Below are positions 1 through 7,911 of a DNA stretch of 64,000 nt, in pieces (within the stretch, counting starts at the first letter, position 1; each line of letters opens with the position of its first letter). Below the pieces are notes generated by a model, which worked only from the letters and a program-made list of their open reading frames with translations, did not search any database and was not told the DNA's origin. The DNA is from Qipengyuania sp. (lineage in GTDB: Bacteria; Pseudomonadota; Alphaproteobacteria; Sphingomonadales; Sphingomonadaceae). The position numbers and the translations under genes are program-made. The stretch lies in the NCBI GenBank assembly GCA_019745075.1, contig JAIETR010000004.1, positions 1-64,000 on the forward strand. Reading direction: 5' to 3'.

Positions 1-427
1 CAAGGTTCTCTCCGTTGGACTTGTCCAGTTCCACCGGCCCCCAGCCGTTGGTTGCCGTCAGCCAGTTGATGTCGCTCAGCCACACGCGCGACACCGGCGC
101 CGGCGGCGGAATGATCACCGCGGGCGGACGCGGCGGCGGAATGGTCGTCACCGTCTGGATCGGCGGCGGGGCCACGGAAATGCTGATCGGCGGCGGCGGC
201 GCGACCGGCGGCGGCGGGGCGACGTCGTCGGGCGGAGGCGGAGGCGGCTCGTCGGGCGGGGGCGGGGGCTCGCTGACATCCACCGTGGTCACCCGCTCGA
301 CCACCTTCTTGACCGCGTCATAAGCGAGGCCGGTGATCAGAGCATAGCCCAGGGCGATGTGGATAATGGCAACAATGATAATGGCGATAACCTTGTTACC
401 GCTCATTTGTTGGTCAGCATAAGCCAT
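1..427 (-). CDS. TonB-like N-terminus joined to NPCBM/NEW2-like domain (partial)
   Basis: The reading frame starts with ATG at 427 and leaves the window at its left edge, so only about 142 residues are visible. The order is: short cytoplasmic N-terminus (MAYADQQMSGNK), one membrane helix (VIAIIIVAIIHIALGYALI), a long proline-rich stretch (about residues 55-100, PPPPDEPPPPPPDD type), then SRVWLSDINWLTATNGWGPV followed by ELDKS. Helix plus proline-rich periplasmic linker is the TonB plan (energy transducer for TonB-dependent receptors). The last part resembles the start of NPCBM/NEW2 carbohydrate-associated domains (YLSDL-W-SA-NGWGP pattern) and not the TonB C-terminal fold. Both family assignments are by eye; the missing C-terminus decides. 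An alternative start is the ATG eight codons in. Confidence 0.6.
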   Translation of the reverse strand, partial: MAYADQQMSGNKVIAIIIVAIIHIALGYALITGLAYDAVKKVVERVTTVDVSEPPPPPDEPPPPPPDDVAPPPPVAPPPPISISVAPPPIQTVTTIPPPRPPAVIIPPPAPVSRVWLSDINWLTATNGWGPVELDKSNGENL

Positions 428-753
428 TCGGTCGCATCACTCCATCGTCAGCACCGTGCTGCCGGTGCCCGGGATTGCCCGCCCGAAACAGCCGTGGCGC
501 CCCGTCAAAATTCAGTCGTCCCCGGAAGGGAGGACGCACCGGAATCGAGACGAACGGTTGTCGCCAGGGTTCCAGCCGTTTCCGCACCGGGCATCGGGAG
601 CAATTTTATGCCAATCGTCACCCGACAGGCCGGTCCTTAGCCATCATGCCCACGCCTCGCAAAGCCTTTTTCGGTTAAGTCCCGATTCACTCCGCCTCGT
701 TTCAGGGAAGGCGATATTGCCGGGCTCCGACCTGGCCCTTAGGACTGCCGACG
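428..753. other. Intergenic region between divergent genes
   Basis: This 326-bp stretch separates the leftward TonB-like gene from the rightward secreted-protein gene, so promoters for both should lie here. I see no convincing hexamer pair, RNA gene or repeat. Short forward reading frames in it show no recognisable protein features. Confidence 0.4.
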
Positions 754-1584
754 ATGCGTTCGTTCCTCGCCATTCTCGCCGTCGCCAGCGCGCTCTGCGT
801 GGCCGCGCCATCACGCGCGGCCGCGCCGGGGACGGCGGCGGCCGCCACCTACGCCGACCTCGTCGACCTCGCCGACGAGGCGCCCTTGACGATACGCGTC
901 AAGGTCAAGGACCAGGCTGTCGTGCCCGCCGACCGGTCGCCAGGCCTCGCGACCGGCCACGCGCGGCTCTACGTCGAGGCGCAGACGATGGCGCTGCTGG
1001 CCGGCGCCGCCGCGCTTCCCGAATCGCTGCGCTATCTTGTCGATGTCCCGCTCGATGCGAAGGGCAGGCCGCCCAAGCTCAGGAAGCAGGAGTTCGTCCT
1101 GTTCGCGCGCCCCGTCGCCGGCCGGCCGGGCGAAGTTCAGCTGACGGGCCCTCGCGCCCAGCTGGCCCATACGCCCGCGCTGGAGGCGCGGCTGCGCCCC
1201 GTGCTCGCGGAATTGCTCGCCGCGGGCGCCCCGCCGCGCGTGACCGGCGTGCGCGACGTGCTCTCGAGCACCGGCAATCTCGCCGGCGAATCCGAGACCC
1301 AGATCTTCCTCGCCACCGCCGGCGGCGAACCCGCGGCGCTCACCGTGACTCGCCGCCCCGGCATGGCGCCGCGCTGGGGCGTGTCCTGGACCGAGCTGGT
1401 CGATCAGGCGGCGCGGGCCCCCGAGCGCGACACGCTCGCCTGGTACCGGCTGGCCTGCGCGCTGCCGCGTACGCTGCCCCCCGGCGCCCATGTCGCCGCC
1501 GATGCCGCCGACCGCGCGAGGGCGGCACAGGACTATCGCTTCGCGATCGAGCAGCTCGGCCCCTGCGCCCGCAATCTCGGCTAG
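754..1584 (+). CDS. Hypothetical exported protein
   Basis: The product has 276 residues and I do not recognise the family. The N-terminus MRSFLAILAVASALCVAAPS followed by RAAA is a clear Sec signal peptide with cleavage predicted near residue 22-24, so the mature protein is probably periplasmic. The rest is rich in Ala, Leu and Arg, with a moderately conserved-looking core (YADLVDLADEAPLTIRVKVK). There are no membrane segments or cysteine motifs beyond the signal. The ATG at 754 is preceded by a purine-poor leader, so the ribosome site is weak. It ends 57 bp before hom and may be co-transcribed with it, but a shared role cannot be inferred. Confidence 0.7.
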   Translation: MRSFLAILAVASALCVAAPSRAAAPGTAAAATYADLVDLADEAPLTIRVKVKDQAVVPADRSPGLATGHARLYVEAQTMALLAGAAALPESLRYLVDVPLDAKGRPPKLRKQEFVLFARPVAGRPGEVQLTGPRAQLAHTPALEARLRPVLAELLAAGAPPRVTGVRDVLSSTGNLAGESETQIFLATAGGEPAALTVTRRPGMAPRWGVSWTELVDQAARAPERDTLAWYRLACALPRTLPPGAHVAADAADRARAAQDYRFAIEQLGPCARNLG

Positions 1585-1641
1585 GTCGAGGCCCAGACAA
1601 ACTTGCATGGATTTTCGCCCCCGCCACGCTAGGCGGCGAGG

Positions 1642-2967
1642 ATGAGCGACACTGCCCCCGCCCCGCCCGCCACACCTCCGCTGCGCATCGCGCTCGCCGG
1701 GCTCGGCACTGTCGGCGTGGGCGTATTGCGGCTGATCGAGACCAACCGCGCGATCGTCGAGGCGCGCGCGGGGCGGCCGATCGAAGTGGTCGCGGTCAGC
1801 GCGCGCGAGGCCGGGCGCCAGCGCGGGATCGACCTCGCCGCCTCCGACTTCGTCTCCGACCTGACGGCGCTGGCGCGGCGGGGCGACGTCGATGTCGTGA
1901 TCGAGGCGGTCGGCGGCGCGGAGGGAGCGGCGCTGGCGCTGGCCGAGGCGGCGCTGGGCGCGGGCAAGGGACTGATCACCGCCAACAAGGCGATGATCGC
2001 GCACCACGGCCTCAGGCTCGCGCAGCTCGCCGAGGCGCATGGCGCGCCGCTCGCCTTCGAAGCCGCGGTCGCGGGCGGCATCCCGGTCGTCAAAGGGTTG
2101 CGCGAGGGCGCGGCGGCCAATGCCATCGAGCGCATCACCGGCATCCTCAACGGCACCTCGAACTACATTCTCTCGACCATGGAAGCGACCGGGGCGGATT
2201 TCGCCGAGGTCCTCGCCGAGGCGCAGGCCAAGGGCTATGCCGAAGCCGATCCCTCGTTCGACATCGACGGCATCGACGCGGCGCACAAGCTGGCGATCCT
2301 GGCCGCGATCGGCTTCGGCGCGCGCATCGACTTTGCCGCCGTCAGCACAAGCGGCATCCGCGAGGTGCGCGCCGCCGACATCGCCCAGGCGCGCGTGCTC
2401 GGCTTCGTGATCCGGCTGGTCGGCGTCGCCGATTGCCGCGAGGGCAAGCTGCTCCAGCGCGTCCGCCCCTGCCTCGTCCCCACCAGCCACCCGCTCGCCC
2501 ATGTCACCGGGGCCACCAATGCGGTGGTGGCGGAGGGCAATTTCTCCGGCCGCCTGCTGTTCCAGGGCGCCGGCGCGGGCGCGGGGCCGACCGCGAGCGC
2601 GATCGTCGCCGACCTCATCGACATCGCGCGCGGCACCGCCGGAGCGCCCTTCTCGCTCCCCGCCGGCGCGCTCGCGCCGATGGCGCGCGCCGACCCCGGC
2701 CACCGCGTCGGGCGCGACTACATCCGCTTCACCGTCGCCGACCGCACCGGCGTGCTTGCCGAGATCACCGCCGCGATGCGCGACGCGGGGGTCTCGATCG
2801 AAAGCCTGATCCAGCACGGCCGCGCCAGCGAGGATGGCGGCGAGGTGCTGGTGGCGATGGTCACCCACGAAGGGCCGGAACGCTGCGTCACCCGCGCGCT
2901 CGAGCTGCTCGAGGGATCGGCCAGCCTCACCGCGGCGCCTCTGGTGCTGCCGATTCTGCGCGATTAG
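1642..2967 (+). CDS. hom: Homoserine dehydrogenase
   Basis: A 441-residue protein that reduces aspartate semialdehyde to homoserine with NAD(P)H, the branch point to threonine and methionine. Residues 14-30 (IALAGLGTVGVGVLRLIE) are the Rossmann dinucleotide motif. A central block with GILNGTSNYILS and EADPSFDIDGIDAAHKLAIL holds the conserved catalytic region of the family. The last about 80 residues (DYIRFTVADRTGVLAEITAA and onward) are an ACT domain, which in this family gives feedback inhibition by threonine. The length fits monofunctional enzymes of about 430-440 residues. GGCGAGGATG supplies the ribosome site. It converges with the next gene, the two 3' ends overlapping by 41 bp. Confidence 0.96.
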   Translation: MSDTAPAPPATPPLRIALAGLGTVGVGVLRLIETNRAIVEARAGRPIEVVAVSAREAGRQRGIDLAASDFVSDLTALARRGDVDVVIEAVGGAEGAALALAEAALGAGKGLITANKAMIAHHGLRLAQLAEAHGAPLAFEAAVAGGIPVVKGLREGAAANAIERITGILNGTSNYILSTMEATGADFAEVLAEAQAKGYAEADPSFDIDGIDAAHKLAILAAIGFGARIDFAAVSTSGIREVRAADIAQARVLGFVIRLVGVADCREGKLLQRVRPCLVPTSHPLAHVTGATNAVVAEGNFSGRLLFQGAGAGAGPTASAIVADLIDIARGTAGAPFSLPAGALAPMARADPGHRVGRDYIRFTVADRTGVLAEITAAMRDAGVSIESLIQHGRASEDGGEVLVAMVTHEGPERCVTRALELLEGSASLTAAPLVLPILRD

Positions 2968-3502
2968 GCGGCGGTAGTCCGAGCTCGGCGCGCTGCCGCG
3001 CGTTGGGCACCCGCGGGGCGGCCGCGGCGTCCTCGCCCTGCGGCTTCAGCCCGCGCGCGATCCGGTCGGCGTCCGATCCGGGCGGCGCCGGCGGCAGCTT
3101 GGCGACATCGACCATCAGCGCCGGCGGCCTGGGGCAATTGAAGATGCCGGGGATGCAAATCCCGCTGACGGTCGGAGGTCCGCGAAAAATGCCCGGGCCC
3201 GACACATCGGGGGTCGAGCCGCCCATGGTCGCCTCGGCATAGCGGGTTCGCGCCTCCTCGCGGCTTGTGATGCGCTGATCCGCCCCCGGCACCGCGCCGC
3301 AGACCACGATCTCGCCCGAGATCACCGCCGATTCGCTACGGCGGCGGCACTCCTCGTCGGCACCGCGCGAGGGCTGCCGCGTGACGGTGAGGTCGATCCG
3401 CTCGGGAGGCGATCCGGTCGCGCCGTCCTGCGCGCTCGCGGGCGGGGCGGGCGCGCCCGCCGCGACCAGCGCCAGCAGCGTGGCAATCCGGCGTCTCGAC
3501 AT
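2927..3502 (-). CDS. Conserved exported protein of unknown function
   Basis: A 191-residue product with N-terminal signal peptide MSRRRIATLLALVAAGAPAP with cleavage near PPASAQ. The mature part contains ECRRRSESAVISGEIVVCG, a two-cysteine pattern that I recognise from uncharacterised sphingomonad secreted proteins, then a loop GIFRGPPTVSGICIPGIFNC with two more cysteines. The C-terminal third is proline- and alanine-rich and probably unstructured. The open frame extends upstream to 4789, but the ATG at 3502 is preceded by GGGGTGGGGA and followed by the signal peptide, so this start is preferred. It overlaps the 3' end of hom tail to tail. Function unknown. Confidence 0.72.
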   Translation of the reverse strand: MSRRRIATLLALVAAGAPAPPASAQDGATGSPPERIDLTVTRQPSRGADEECRRRSESAVISGEIVVCGAVPGADQRITSREEARTRYAEATMGGSTPDVSGPGIFRGPPTVSGICIPGIFNCPRPPALMVDVAKLPPAPPGSDADRIARGLKPQGEDAAAAPRVPNARQRAELGLPPPNRAESAAPEAPR

Positions 3503-3559
3503 TCCCCACCCCTTGCGGCTATCGGCACCGCCAATCGCACCTTGGGGACTGAACTTCCG

Positions 3560-4537
3560 ATGAACTCGACGGCTCACGAGAATGCTCTCGACCGCGTGCT
3601 CGTGCTCGAAATGGTGCGCGTCACCGAGGCTGCCGCGATCGCCGCCAGCAAGCTGATCGGGCGCGGCGACGAGAAGGCCGCCGACGCCGCCGCGGTCGAG
3701 GCGATGCGCGCCGCCTTCGACACGCTCGACATCGACGGCACCGTGGTGATCGGCGAGGGGGAGCGCGACGAGGCGCCGATGCTCTATATCGGCGAGAAGG
3801 TCGGCGGCGCGATCGGCAAGGGGCCGCGCATCGACATCGCGCTCGATCCGCTCGAAGGCACCACCATCACCGCCAAGGCCGGGCCCAACGCGCTCGCGGT
3901 GCTCGCCGCTGCCGAGCAGGGCAACCTCCTCAACGCGCCCGACACCTATATGGACAAGCTCGCGGTCGGCCCCGGCTATCCCGAGGGCATTATCGATTTG
4001 CGAAAGTCGCCGACCGAGAACGTCAAGGCGGTCGCCGCGGCCAAGGGTGTGAAGCCAAGCGACATCATCGTCTGCGTTCTCGACCGCCCGCGCCACGCAG
4101 GCCTGATCGCCGAACTTCGCGGGCTCGGCTGCGGAGTGGTGCTGATCGGCGACGGCGATGTCGCCGGCGTGATCGCGGTCACCGATCCCGACACCACCAT
4201 CGACATGTACATGGGCCAGGGCGGCGCGCCCGAGGGCGTGCTGGCCGCCGCCGCGCTGCGCTGCGTCGGCGGGCAGTTCAACGGCCGGCTGGTGTTCCGC
4301 AACGAGGACGAGAAGGCCCGCGCGCGCAAATGGGGCATCGAGGATCTGGGCCGCATCTACCTGCGCGACGATCTGGTGAAGGGCGACTGCATCTTCGCCG
4401 CCACCGGCGTGACCGCCGGCTCGCTGCTCGACGGCGTCAAATACACCCGCGACGGCAAGATGACGACCGAGAGCGTGGTCATGCGGGCGTCGAGCGGCAC
4501 GGTGCGGTGGATCAAGGGCGAGCATAGGGCGCGTTAG
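3560..4537 (+). CDS. glpX: Fructose-1,6-bisphosphatase class II
   Basis: A 325-residue GlpX-type phosphatase that hydrolyses fructose 1,6-bisphosphate to fructose 6-phosphate in gluconeogenesis. Signature blocks are RVLVLEMVRVTEAAAIAASK near the N-terminus, VIGEGERDEAPMLYIGEKVG (metal/substrate site, about residue 60-80), DIALDPLEGTTITAKAGPNA and the C-terminal GVTAGSLLDGVKY. Length matches the family (about 320-335). The frame opens at a TTG at 3542, but ATG at 3560 gives the usual GlpX N-terminus and lies 12 bp after a TTGGGG element, so it is chosen. The gene diverges from the preceding exported-protein gene and is followed by a hairpin-forming repeat. Confidence 0.95.
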   Translation: MNSTAHENALDRVLVLEMVRVTEAAAIAASKLIGRGDEKAADAAAVEAMRAAFDTLDIDGTVVIGEGERDEAPMLYIGEKVGGAIGKGPRIDIALDPLEGTTITAKAGPNALAVLAAAEQGNLLNAPDTYMDKLAVGPGYPEGIIDLRKSPTENVKAVAAAKGVKPSDIIVCVLDRPRHAGLIAELRGLGCGVVLIGDGDVAGVIAVTDPDTTIDMYMGQGGAPEGVLAAAALRCVGGQFNGRLVFRNEDEKARARKWGIEDLGRIYLRDDLVKGDCIFAATGVTAGSLLDGVKYTRDGKMTTESVVMRASSGTVRWIKGEHRAR

Positions 4538-4554
4538 GCGCTCGCGAATCAAAG

Positions 4555-4675
4555 CCCTCCCCCGCTCGGGGGAGGGTTGGTTGGGGGCATCCCACGCCCG
4601 ATGGATCGGACGCGCGCATGCGGCGCGCTCCCCCTCCCCAGCCCCTCCCCGTGGGGAGGGGAGTTGGGCGGATAC
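4555..4675. repeat. G/C-block palindromic repeat (family PC) after glpX
   Basis: Two inverted elements lie here: CCCTCCCCC-GCTC-GGGGGAGGG at 4555-4576 and CCCCTCCCC-GT-GGGGAGGGG near 4645-4661. The first begins 17 bp after the glpX stop and could end transcription as a stem, although no T-run follows. The same type of element recurs at 17094, 46494, 47391, 50041 and 58381. Confidence 0.75.
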
Positions 4676-4863
4676 ACACCCACCCGTGGATGACACCACC
4701 GGGGGGTTTTGCGAAACTTTGCCCGCCTCATGCGAGGGCCTGACCGAAGCGAACGCCGTCAGATCAAGCCAACCGGCGCGCGCGTCCACTGCGTAGTGCG
4801 GCGGCGTTGGTGGGCGAGCGCCCCCTGGGCGGCAATTTCATTTCTATTTTTCTGGAAATATGT

Positions 4864-4905
4864 TTGACATCCACGCGGCGCGCCTTCATTTCGATAGTTA
4901 TCGAA
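4864..4905 (+). promoter_or_regulatory. arsR promoter and palindromic operator
   Basis: TTGACA at 4864-4869 is a consensus -35 element. About 20 bp downstream, 4890-4905 reads TTCGATA-GT-TATCGAA, a perfect 16-bp palindrome ending 15 bp before the arsR start. Small ArsR-family repressors bind such imperfect or perfect dyads over their own promoter, so this is the likely operator; binding itself is inferred. Confidence 0.72.
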
Positions 4906-4920
4906 TCGAAGGGCGCGACC

Positions 4921-5262
4921 ATGAATGCTGAATCGGCCATCGAGGCCCTGGGAGCCTTGGCGCACGACCATCGTCTGGCGGCGTTCCGGCTGTTGGTTCA
5001 GGCCGGAGAGCGAGGCATGGCCGCCGGAGCGATCGCGACGGTTCTGGGGCTGCCCAACAGTTCGCTGTCCTTTCACCTCGCCCAGCTTCGCGGCGCCGGG
5101 CTCATCGTTCAGCAACGGCAGCACAGATCGTTGATCTATCGCGCCAACTATCCGGCGATGAACGCCCTCTTGGGATACCTCACCGAGAATTGCTGTGCCG
5201 GTTCCGACTGCACGGCCGAGGCTCTTTGCCCGCCCTCCGATAACGAAAGGAAGTCCGCATGA
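4921..5262 (+). CDS. arsR: ArsR-family metalloid-responsive repressor
   Basis: A 113-residue winged-helix repressor. Residues about 10-85 contain the HTH (AHDHRLAAFRLLVQAGERGM, then LPNSSLSFHLAQLRGAGLIV), matching the DNA-reading helix of ArsR proteins. The C-terminus has CCAGSDC and a further Cys (EALCPPSD), a likely As(III) site, differing from the classical ELCVCD site of E. coli ArsR in location; C-terminal cysteine pairs are known in proteobacterial ArsR of this sub-type. The frame is open back to 4807, but ATG at 4921 follows the operator and gives the family N-terminus. The stop overlaps the arsI start by 4 bp, so the operon is translationally coupled and self-regulated. Confidence 0.88.
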   Translation: MNAESAIEALGALAHDHRLAAFRLLVQAGERGMAAGAIATVLGLPNSSLSFHLAQLRGAGLIVQQRQHRSLIYRANYPAMNALLGYLTENCCAGSDCTAEALCPPSDNERKSA

Positions 5263-5708
5263 AGCGCCTGCACGTCCATGTCGGGGTGAACAACCTCGAC
5301 CAGTCGATCGGTTTCTACTCCACGCTGTTCGCGGCCGCGCCCAGCGCGATCGAGGACGATTACGCCAAGTGGATGCTCGACGATCCGCGCGTCAACTTCG
5401 CCATCTCCTCGGGCAACCATGCGCGCAAGGGCATCGAGCACCTCGGCATCCAGGTCGAGAACGGTGAGGAACTCGCGGAGGTTTATCGTCGCCTGAAAGC
5501 CGCCGACCGGCCGGTGCTCGAAGAAGGCGCCACCACCTGCTGCTATGCGAAGTCGGAAAAGAGCTGGATCGCCGATCCCGACGGCGTGGTCTGGGAAGCG
5601 TTCCTGACGAATGGCGAAGCAACCGTCTATGGCGACAGCCCCGCCCCCGACACAATCGGCGCGCCCTCCGCCGAGGTGAAGTGTTGCGCCCCGGCGGGTG
5701 TCCAATGA
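5259..5708 (+). CDS. arsI: ArsI/CadI-type vicinal-oxygen-chelate protein
   Basis: A 149-residue VOC-fold protein like ArsI, the Fe(II)-dependent C-As lyase that cleaves trivalent organoarsenicals. Visible metal ligands are His in the first strand (LHVHVGVNNLDQS), His in GIEHLGIQVE and Glu in WIADPDGVVWEAF. The vicinal cysteine pair in ATTCCYAKSEKSW is the organoarsenical-binding pair known for ArsI; the extra C-terminal pair (EVKCCAP) is also typical of the ArsI/CadI group. It overlaps arsR by 4 bp upstream and arsC by 4 bp downstream. The CadI name (cadmium-induced) is an alternative, but the arsC neighbour favours arsenic. Confidence 0.88.
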   Translation: MKRLHVHVGVNNLDQSIGFYSTLFAAAPSAIEDDYAKWMLDDPRVNFAISSGNHARKGIEHLGIQVENGEELAEVYRRLKAADRPVLEEGATTCCYAKSEKSWIADPDGVVWEAFLTNGEATVYGDSPAPDTIGAPSAEVKCCAPAGVQ

Positions 5709-6226
5709 GCAAGCCGCGCACGGTGCTGTTCCTGTGCACCGGCAATTCGGCCCGCTCGATCCTGGCCGAGGCGCTGCTGAACCGCATGGGCGAAGGCCGG
5801 TTCATCGCCCATTCGGCCGGCAGCCAGCCGAAGGGCGAGCCGCATCCGATGGCGCTGGAGGTTCTGCGCGGGCACGGATTCGAGACCGCGGGGCTGCGCT
5901 CGAAAAGCTGGCACGAGTTCGCCGGACCCGATGCCCCGCCGATCGACCTCGTCATCACGGTATGCGACAACGCGGCGGGCGAAAGCTGCCCGGTATGGCC
6001 CGGCCATCCGGTGGCCGCCCATTGGGGGATCGAGGATCCGGCGGCGGTCGAAGGCGACCGTCAGGCTGACGCCTTCGAACGCGCGCTGCACTACCTCCGC
6101 AATCGCATCCTGCTGCTGCTTGCGCTCCCGCTCGACAGCATCGACGAACTGGCCCTGCGCGCGAGCCTGCGCGAGATCGGGGCCAGCGAAGGCGCCACAG
6201 GCGGCGAGCAGGCCGCCGATGCCTGA
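5705..6226 (+). CDS. arsC: Arsenate reductase, low-molecular-weight phosphatase type
   Basis: A 173-residue cytoplasmic reductase that converts As(V) to As(III). The N-terminal CTGNSARS is the CX5R(S) phosphatase loop holding the nucleophilic cysteine, and VCDNAAGESCPVWPG gives the two redox cysteines used in the thioredoxin-coupled relay. The 25-30 residues after the catalytic domain (ELALRASLREIG and beyond) form an extra tail. It starts within the last codons of arsI and overlaps the aquaporin-like gene by 8 bp, so the four genes form one tightly packed operon. Confidence 0.92.
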   Translation: MSKPRTVLFLCTGNSARSILAEALLNRMGEGRFIAHSAGSQPKGEPHPMALEVLRGHGFETAGLRSKSWHEFAGPDAPPIDLVITVCDNAAGESCPVWPGHPVAAHWGIEDPAAVEGDRQADAFERALHYLRNRILLLLALPLDSIDELALRASLREIGASEGATGGEQAADA

Positions 6227-6902
6227 TTCCCGGCCGCTGGCGCGGCGGCTGGCGGCGGAAGGGCTCGGGTCGTTCTTCCTGTTCGCCTGCGTGATCGGTT
6301 CGGGCATCATGGCCGCCAATCTGGCGCAGGGTAACGACGCCGTGGCCCTGCTCGGCATCACGCTGGCGACCGCTGCGATCCTGTTCGTTCTGATAACGAT
6401 ATTCGGGCCGATTTCGGGAGCCCATCTCAATCCCGCCGTAAGCCTGGTGGCCGCGTCCCGCGGCGATATCGCCTGGCGGGACGCAGCCGGATACATCGCG
6501 ATGCAGCTGAGCTGCGGCATCCTGGGCGCCTGAGCCGCGCATCTGATGTTCGATCTGCCCACGCTGCAGCTGTCGGAGAGGGCTCGCACGGGCCTGGGCC
6601 AATGGACGGGCGAGGCCATCGCCACCTTCGGGCTGATCCTGACCATAATCGGCACCGTCCGCTTTCGGGCGGCATGGGTGCCGGCGTCGGTCGCGCTCTA
6701 TATCGCCGCGGCCTATTGGTTCACATCCTCCACCAGCTTCGCCAATCCGGCGATCACGGTGGCGCGCGGCCTCACCGACAGCTTTTCCGGAATAGCGCCG
6801 GCCGATGTTCCCGGCTTCATCGCCGCACAGTTGATCGGCGCCGCCGGGGCTGCCTGGGTGGCGCGATGGCTCTTCGCGCCGGACTCCGGGCCGCCCGGCT
6901 AG
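6219..6902 (+). pseudogene. Aquaporin-family channel with internal TGA
   Basis: A MIP-family channel like the AqpS of rhizobial ars operons, which passes arsenite downhill after arsenate reduction. Both half-membrane NPA boxes are present: GAHLNPAVS at about residue 70 and SFANPAITVAR at about residue 177. One frame runs from 6219 to 6902 (227 codons) but TGA at 6531-6533 (codon 105) interrupts it between CGILGA and AAHLMFDL. No frameshift is involved. The position is within a continuous hydrophobic helix and often bears Trp in relatives as I recall them, so TGG to TGA is the simplest reading. Split products could not form a normal six-helix monomer. A sequencing error or readthrough is possible. 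Confidence 0.8.
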
Positions 6903-6944
6903 GCAGCGGGGGATCGCCGCCGTGGCGCCTGGGGCAGCGGGCCT

Positions 6945-7151
6945 TGTTGCAATCCCGTGACCCTCCGCTATCCCGCCCGGCACCGAATCCCACCGCCACA
7001 GGACAGCGTCCCGCATGAAACTCATGGCCGCCAACGCCAACCTGCCGCTGGCCCGCGCGATCGCGCAATATCTCGAGCTGCCGCTGGTCGATGCGGCGGT
7101 GCGGCGCTTCGCCGACGAGGAAATCTTCGTCGAGATCCACGAGAACGTGCG
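6945..7151. repeat. Direct repeat copy 1: prs promoter and 5' end
   Basis: These 207 bp are identical, base for base, to 7912-8118 (offset 967 bp). The repeat starts just before a candidate -35 (TTGCAA, 6947-6952), includes a candidate -10 (TATCCC, 6969-6974) and the prs leader, and ends in codon 46 of prs. Bases immediately outside differ at both ends. The pair flanks the toxin-antitoxin module. Confidence 0.95.
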
Positions 7152-7194
7152 TGGCGAGAGTAGTCGTTCGGCGAGGGTGTACCCAACCCGCTAG
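7015..7194 (+). pseudogene. Truncated 5' fragment of prs
   Basis: ATG at 7015 begins the same [20 protein letters not shown] sequence as intact prs at 7982. Identity ends at codon 46, after which 13 unrelated residues ([13 protein letters not shown]) lead to TAG at 7192-7194. The 59-codon piece lacks the whole catalytic domain and PRPP loop, so it cannot act as a synthetase. Its upstream DNA is the same as that of intact prs and may still be transcribed, running head-on into the toxin gene whose stop codon overlaps at 7191-7193. It is the left-hand remnant of the insertion. Confidence 0.9.
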
Positions 7195-7577
7195 GCCAAG
7201 ACGCTGGCCACATCGGTTGTGCGGAAATCGGCACCGACGAAGAGCAGTGGGCACCGGCGTTCGCGCGCGAGTTCGTAAGCGAAGCAGTCGCCAAAGTTGA
7301 GCGCGGCGGGATGCACGCCCTTGCCCCATCGGGAATAGGCCTCGGCCACACGGCGCGCGGATGCCGCCGTCAGCTGCACGACTTCAACTCCCAGACCCTC
7401 GACGAGCTCGGCGAGCTCCTCGGCCACGCCGCGCCGCGCCGATACGATCAGGGCTTCCGCCAGCGTGCCGGCCGACATGACGATCTCATCCTCTCCCTCC
7501 AGCGCGGCGATGCAGGTGTCCGCGTCGGCTTCGTCGAGAAGGATCGCCATGAGCGCCGAGGTATCGACGGCGATCAT
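7191..7577 (-). CDS. PIN-domain toxin, VapC-like
   Basis: A 128-residue PIN-domain ribonuclease. The acidic metal-binding residues are visible: Asp in [13 protein letters not shown], Glu in the [10 protein letters not shown] helix, Asp in [13 protein letters not shown] and Asp near the end (GADFRTTD). VapC toxins cleave tRNA or rRNA; the target here cannot be read from sequence. The start overlaps the antitoxin stop by 4 bp (ATGA), as in type II operons. It lies wholly inside the segment between the two prs repeats, on the strand opposite to prs. Confidence 0.92.
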   Translation of the reverse strand: MIAVDTSALMAILLDEADADTCIAALEGEDEIVMSAGTLAEALIVSARRGVAEELAELVEGLGVEVVQLTAASARRVAEAYSRWGKGVHPAALNFGDCFAYELARERRCPLLFVGADFRTTDVASVLA

Positions 7578-7831
7578 CCAGGCAGGCCGTCTGCATCATA
7601 GAGTTCGTCCTGACTGCGCGCCGCGTCCGATCCCGGCACGGCCTTCGTGACGGCGGCGGCCCGGAGCTTCCTCATAAGGGTCCCGCGCGTCTTTCGGTCG
7701 ATAACCGGTTTGATCGCCACCAGGCGAACGGCCGGATGCCCATGACGCGTAAGCACGACCTCGTCGCCGCCTTCCGCGCGCCGCACGAGTTCGGTCAACT
7801 GGCTCTTTGCATCGGAAACCGAAATACGCAT
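7574..7831 (-). CDS. Phd/YefM-type antitoxin
   Basis: An 85-residue antitoxin. The N-terminal part MRISVSDAKSQLTELVRRAE, then GDEVVLTRHGHPAVRLV, is the Phd/YefM DNA-binding fold, which also represses the operon. The acidic C-terminal tail ([16 protein letters not shown]) is the usual toxin-neutralising segment. The reading frame is open far upstream, but ATG at 7831 follows GAGGAG with good spacing and gives the family start. It heads a two-gene operon with the PIN toxin and is transcribed away from intact prs. Confidence 0.9.
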   Translation of the reverse strand: MRISVSDAKSQLTELVRRAEGGDEVVLTRHGHPAVRLVAIKPVIDRKTRGTLMRKLRAAAVTKAVPGSDAARSQDELYDADGLPG

Positions 7832-7860
7832 CGCGCGCTCCTCGATCAAGTTTCGTGGAG

Positions 7861-7889
7861 ATTGTAGACCACTCGTTGGTCCAAAGCAA
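7861..7889 (-). promoter_or_regulatory. Promoter of the toxin-antitoxin module
   Basis: Read on the minus strand, TTGCTT (7889-7884), a 17-bp spacer and TACAAT (7866-7861) form a sigma-70-like promoter. The -10 lies about 30 bp before the antitoxin ATG. It falls in module-specific DNA, outside the duplicated prs segment, so the module carries its own promoter. Sequence-based only. Confidence 0.65.
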
Positions 7890-7911
7890 GGGCGCCGCCG
7901 CTCTCCCCTTC

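Noticed and set aside
811-2868. A 685-codon reverse open frame opposite hom
   Set aside because: Antisense shadow of hom, with low-complexity composition and no ribosome site or recognisable family.
456-3242. A 928-codon forward open frame across the secreted-protein gene and hom
   Set aside because: Arginine-rich translation with no domain character; it overlaps two genes with clear motifs in another frame. It results from high G+C content.
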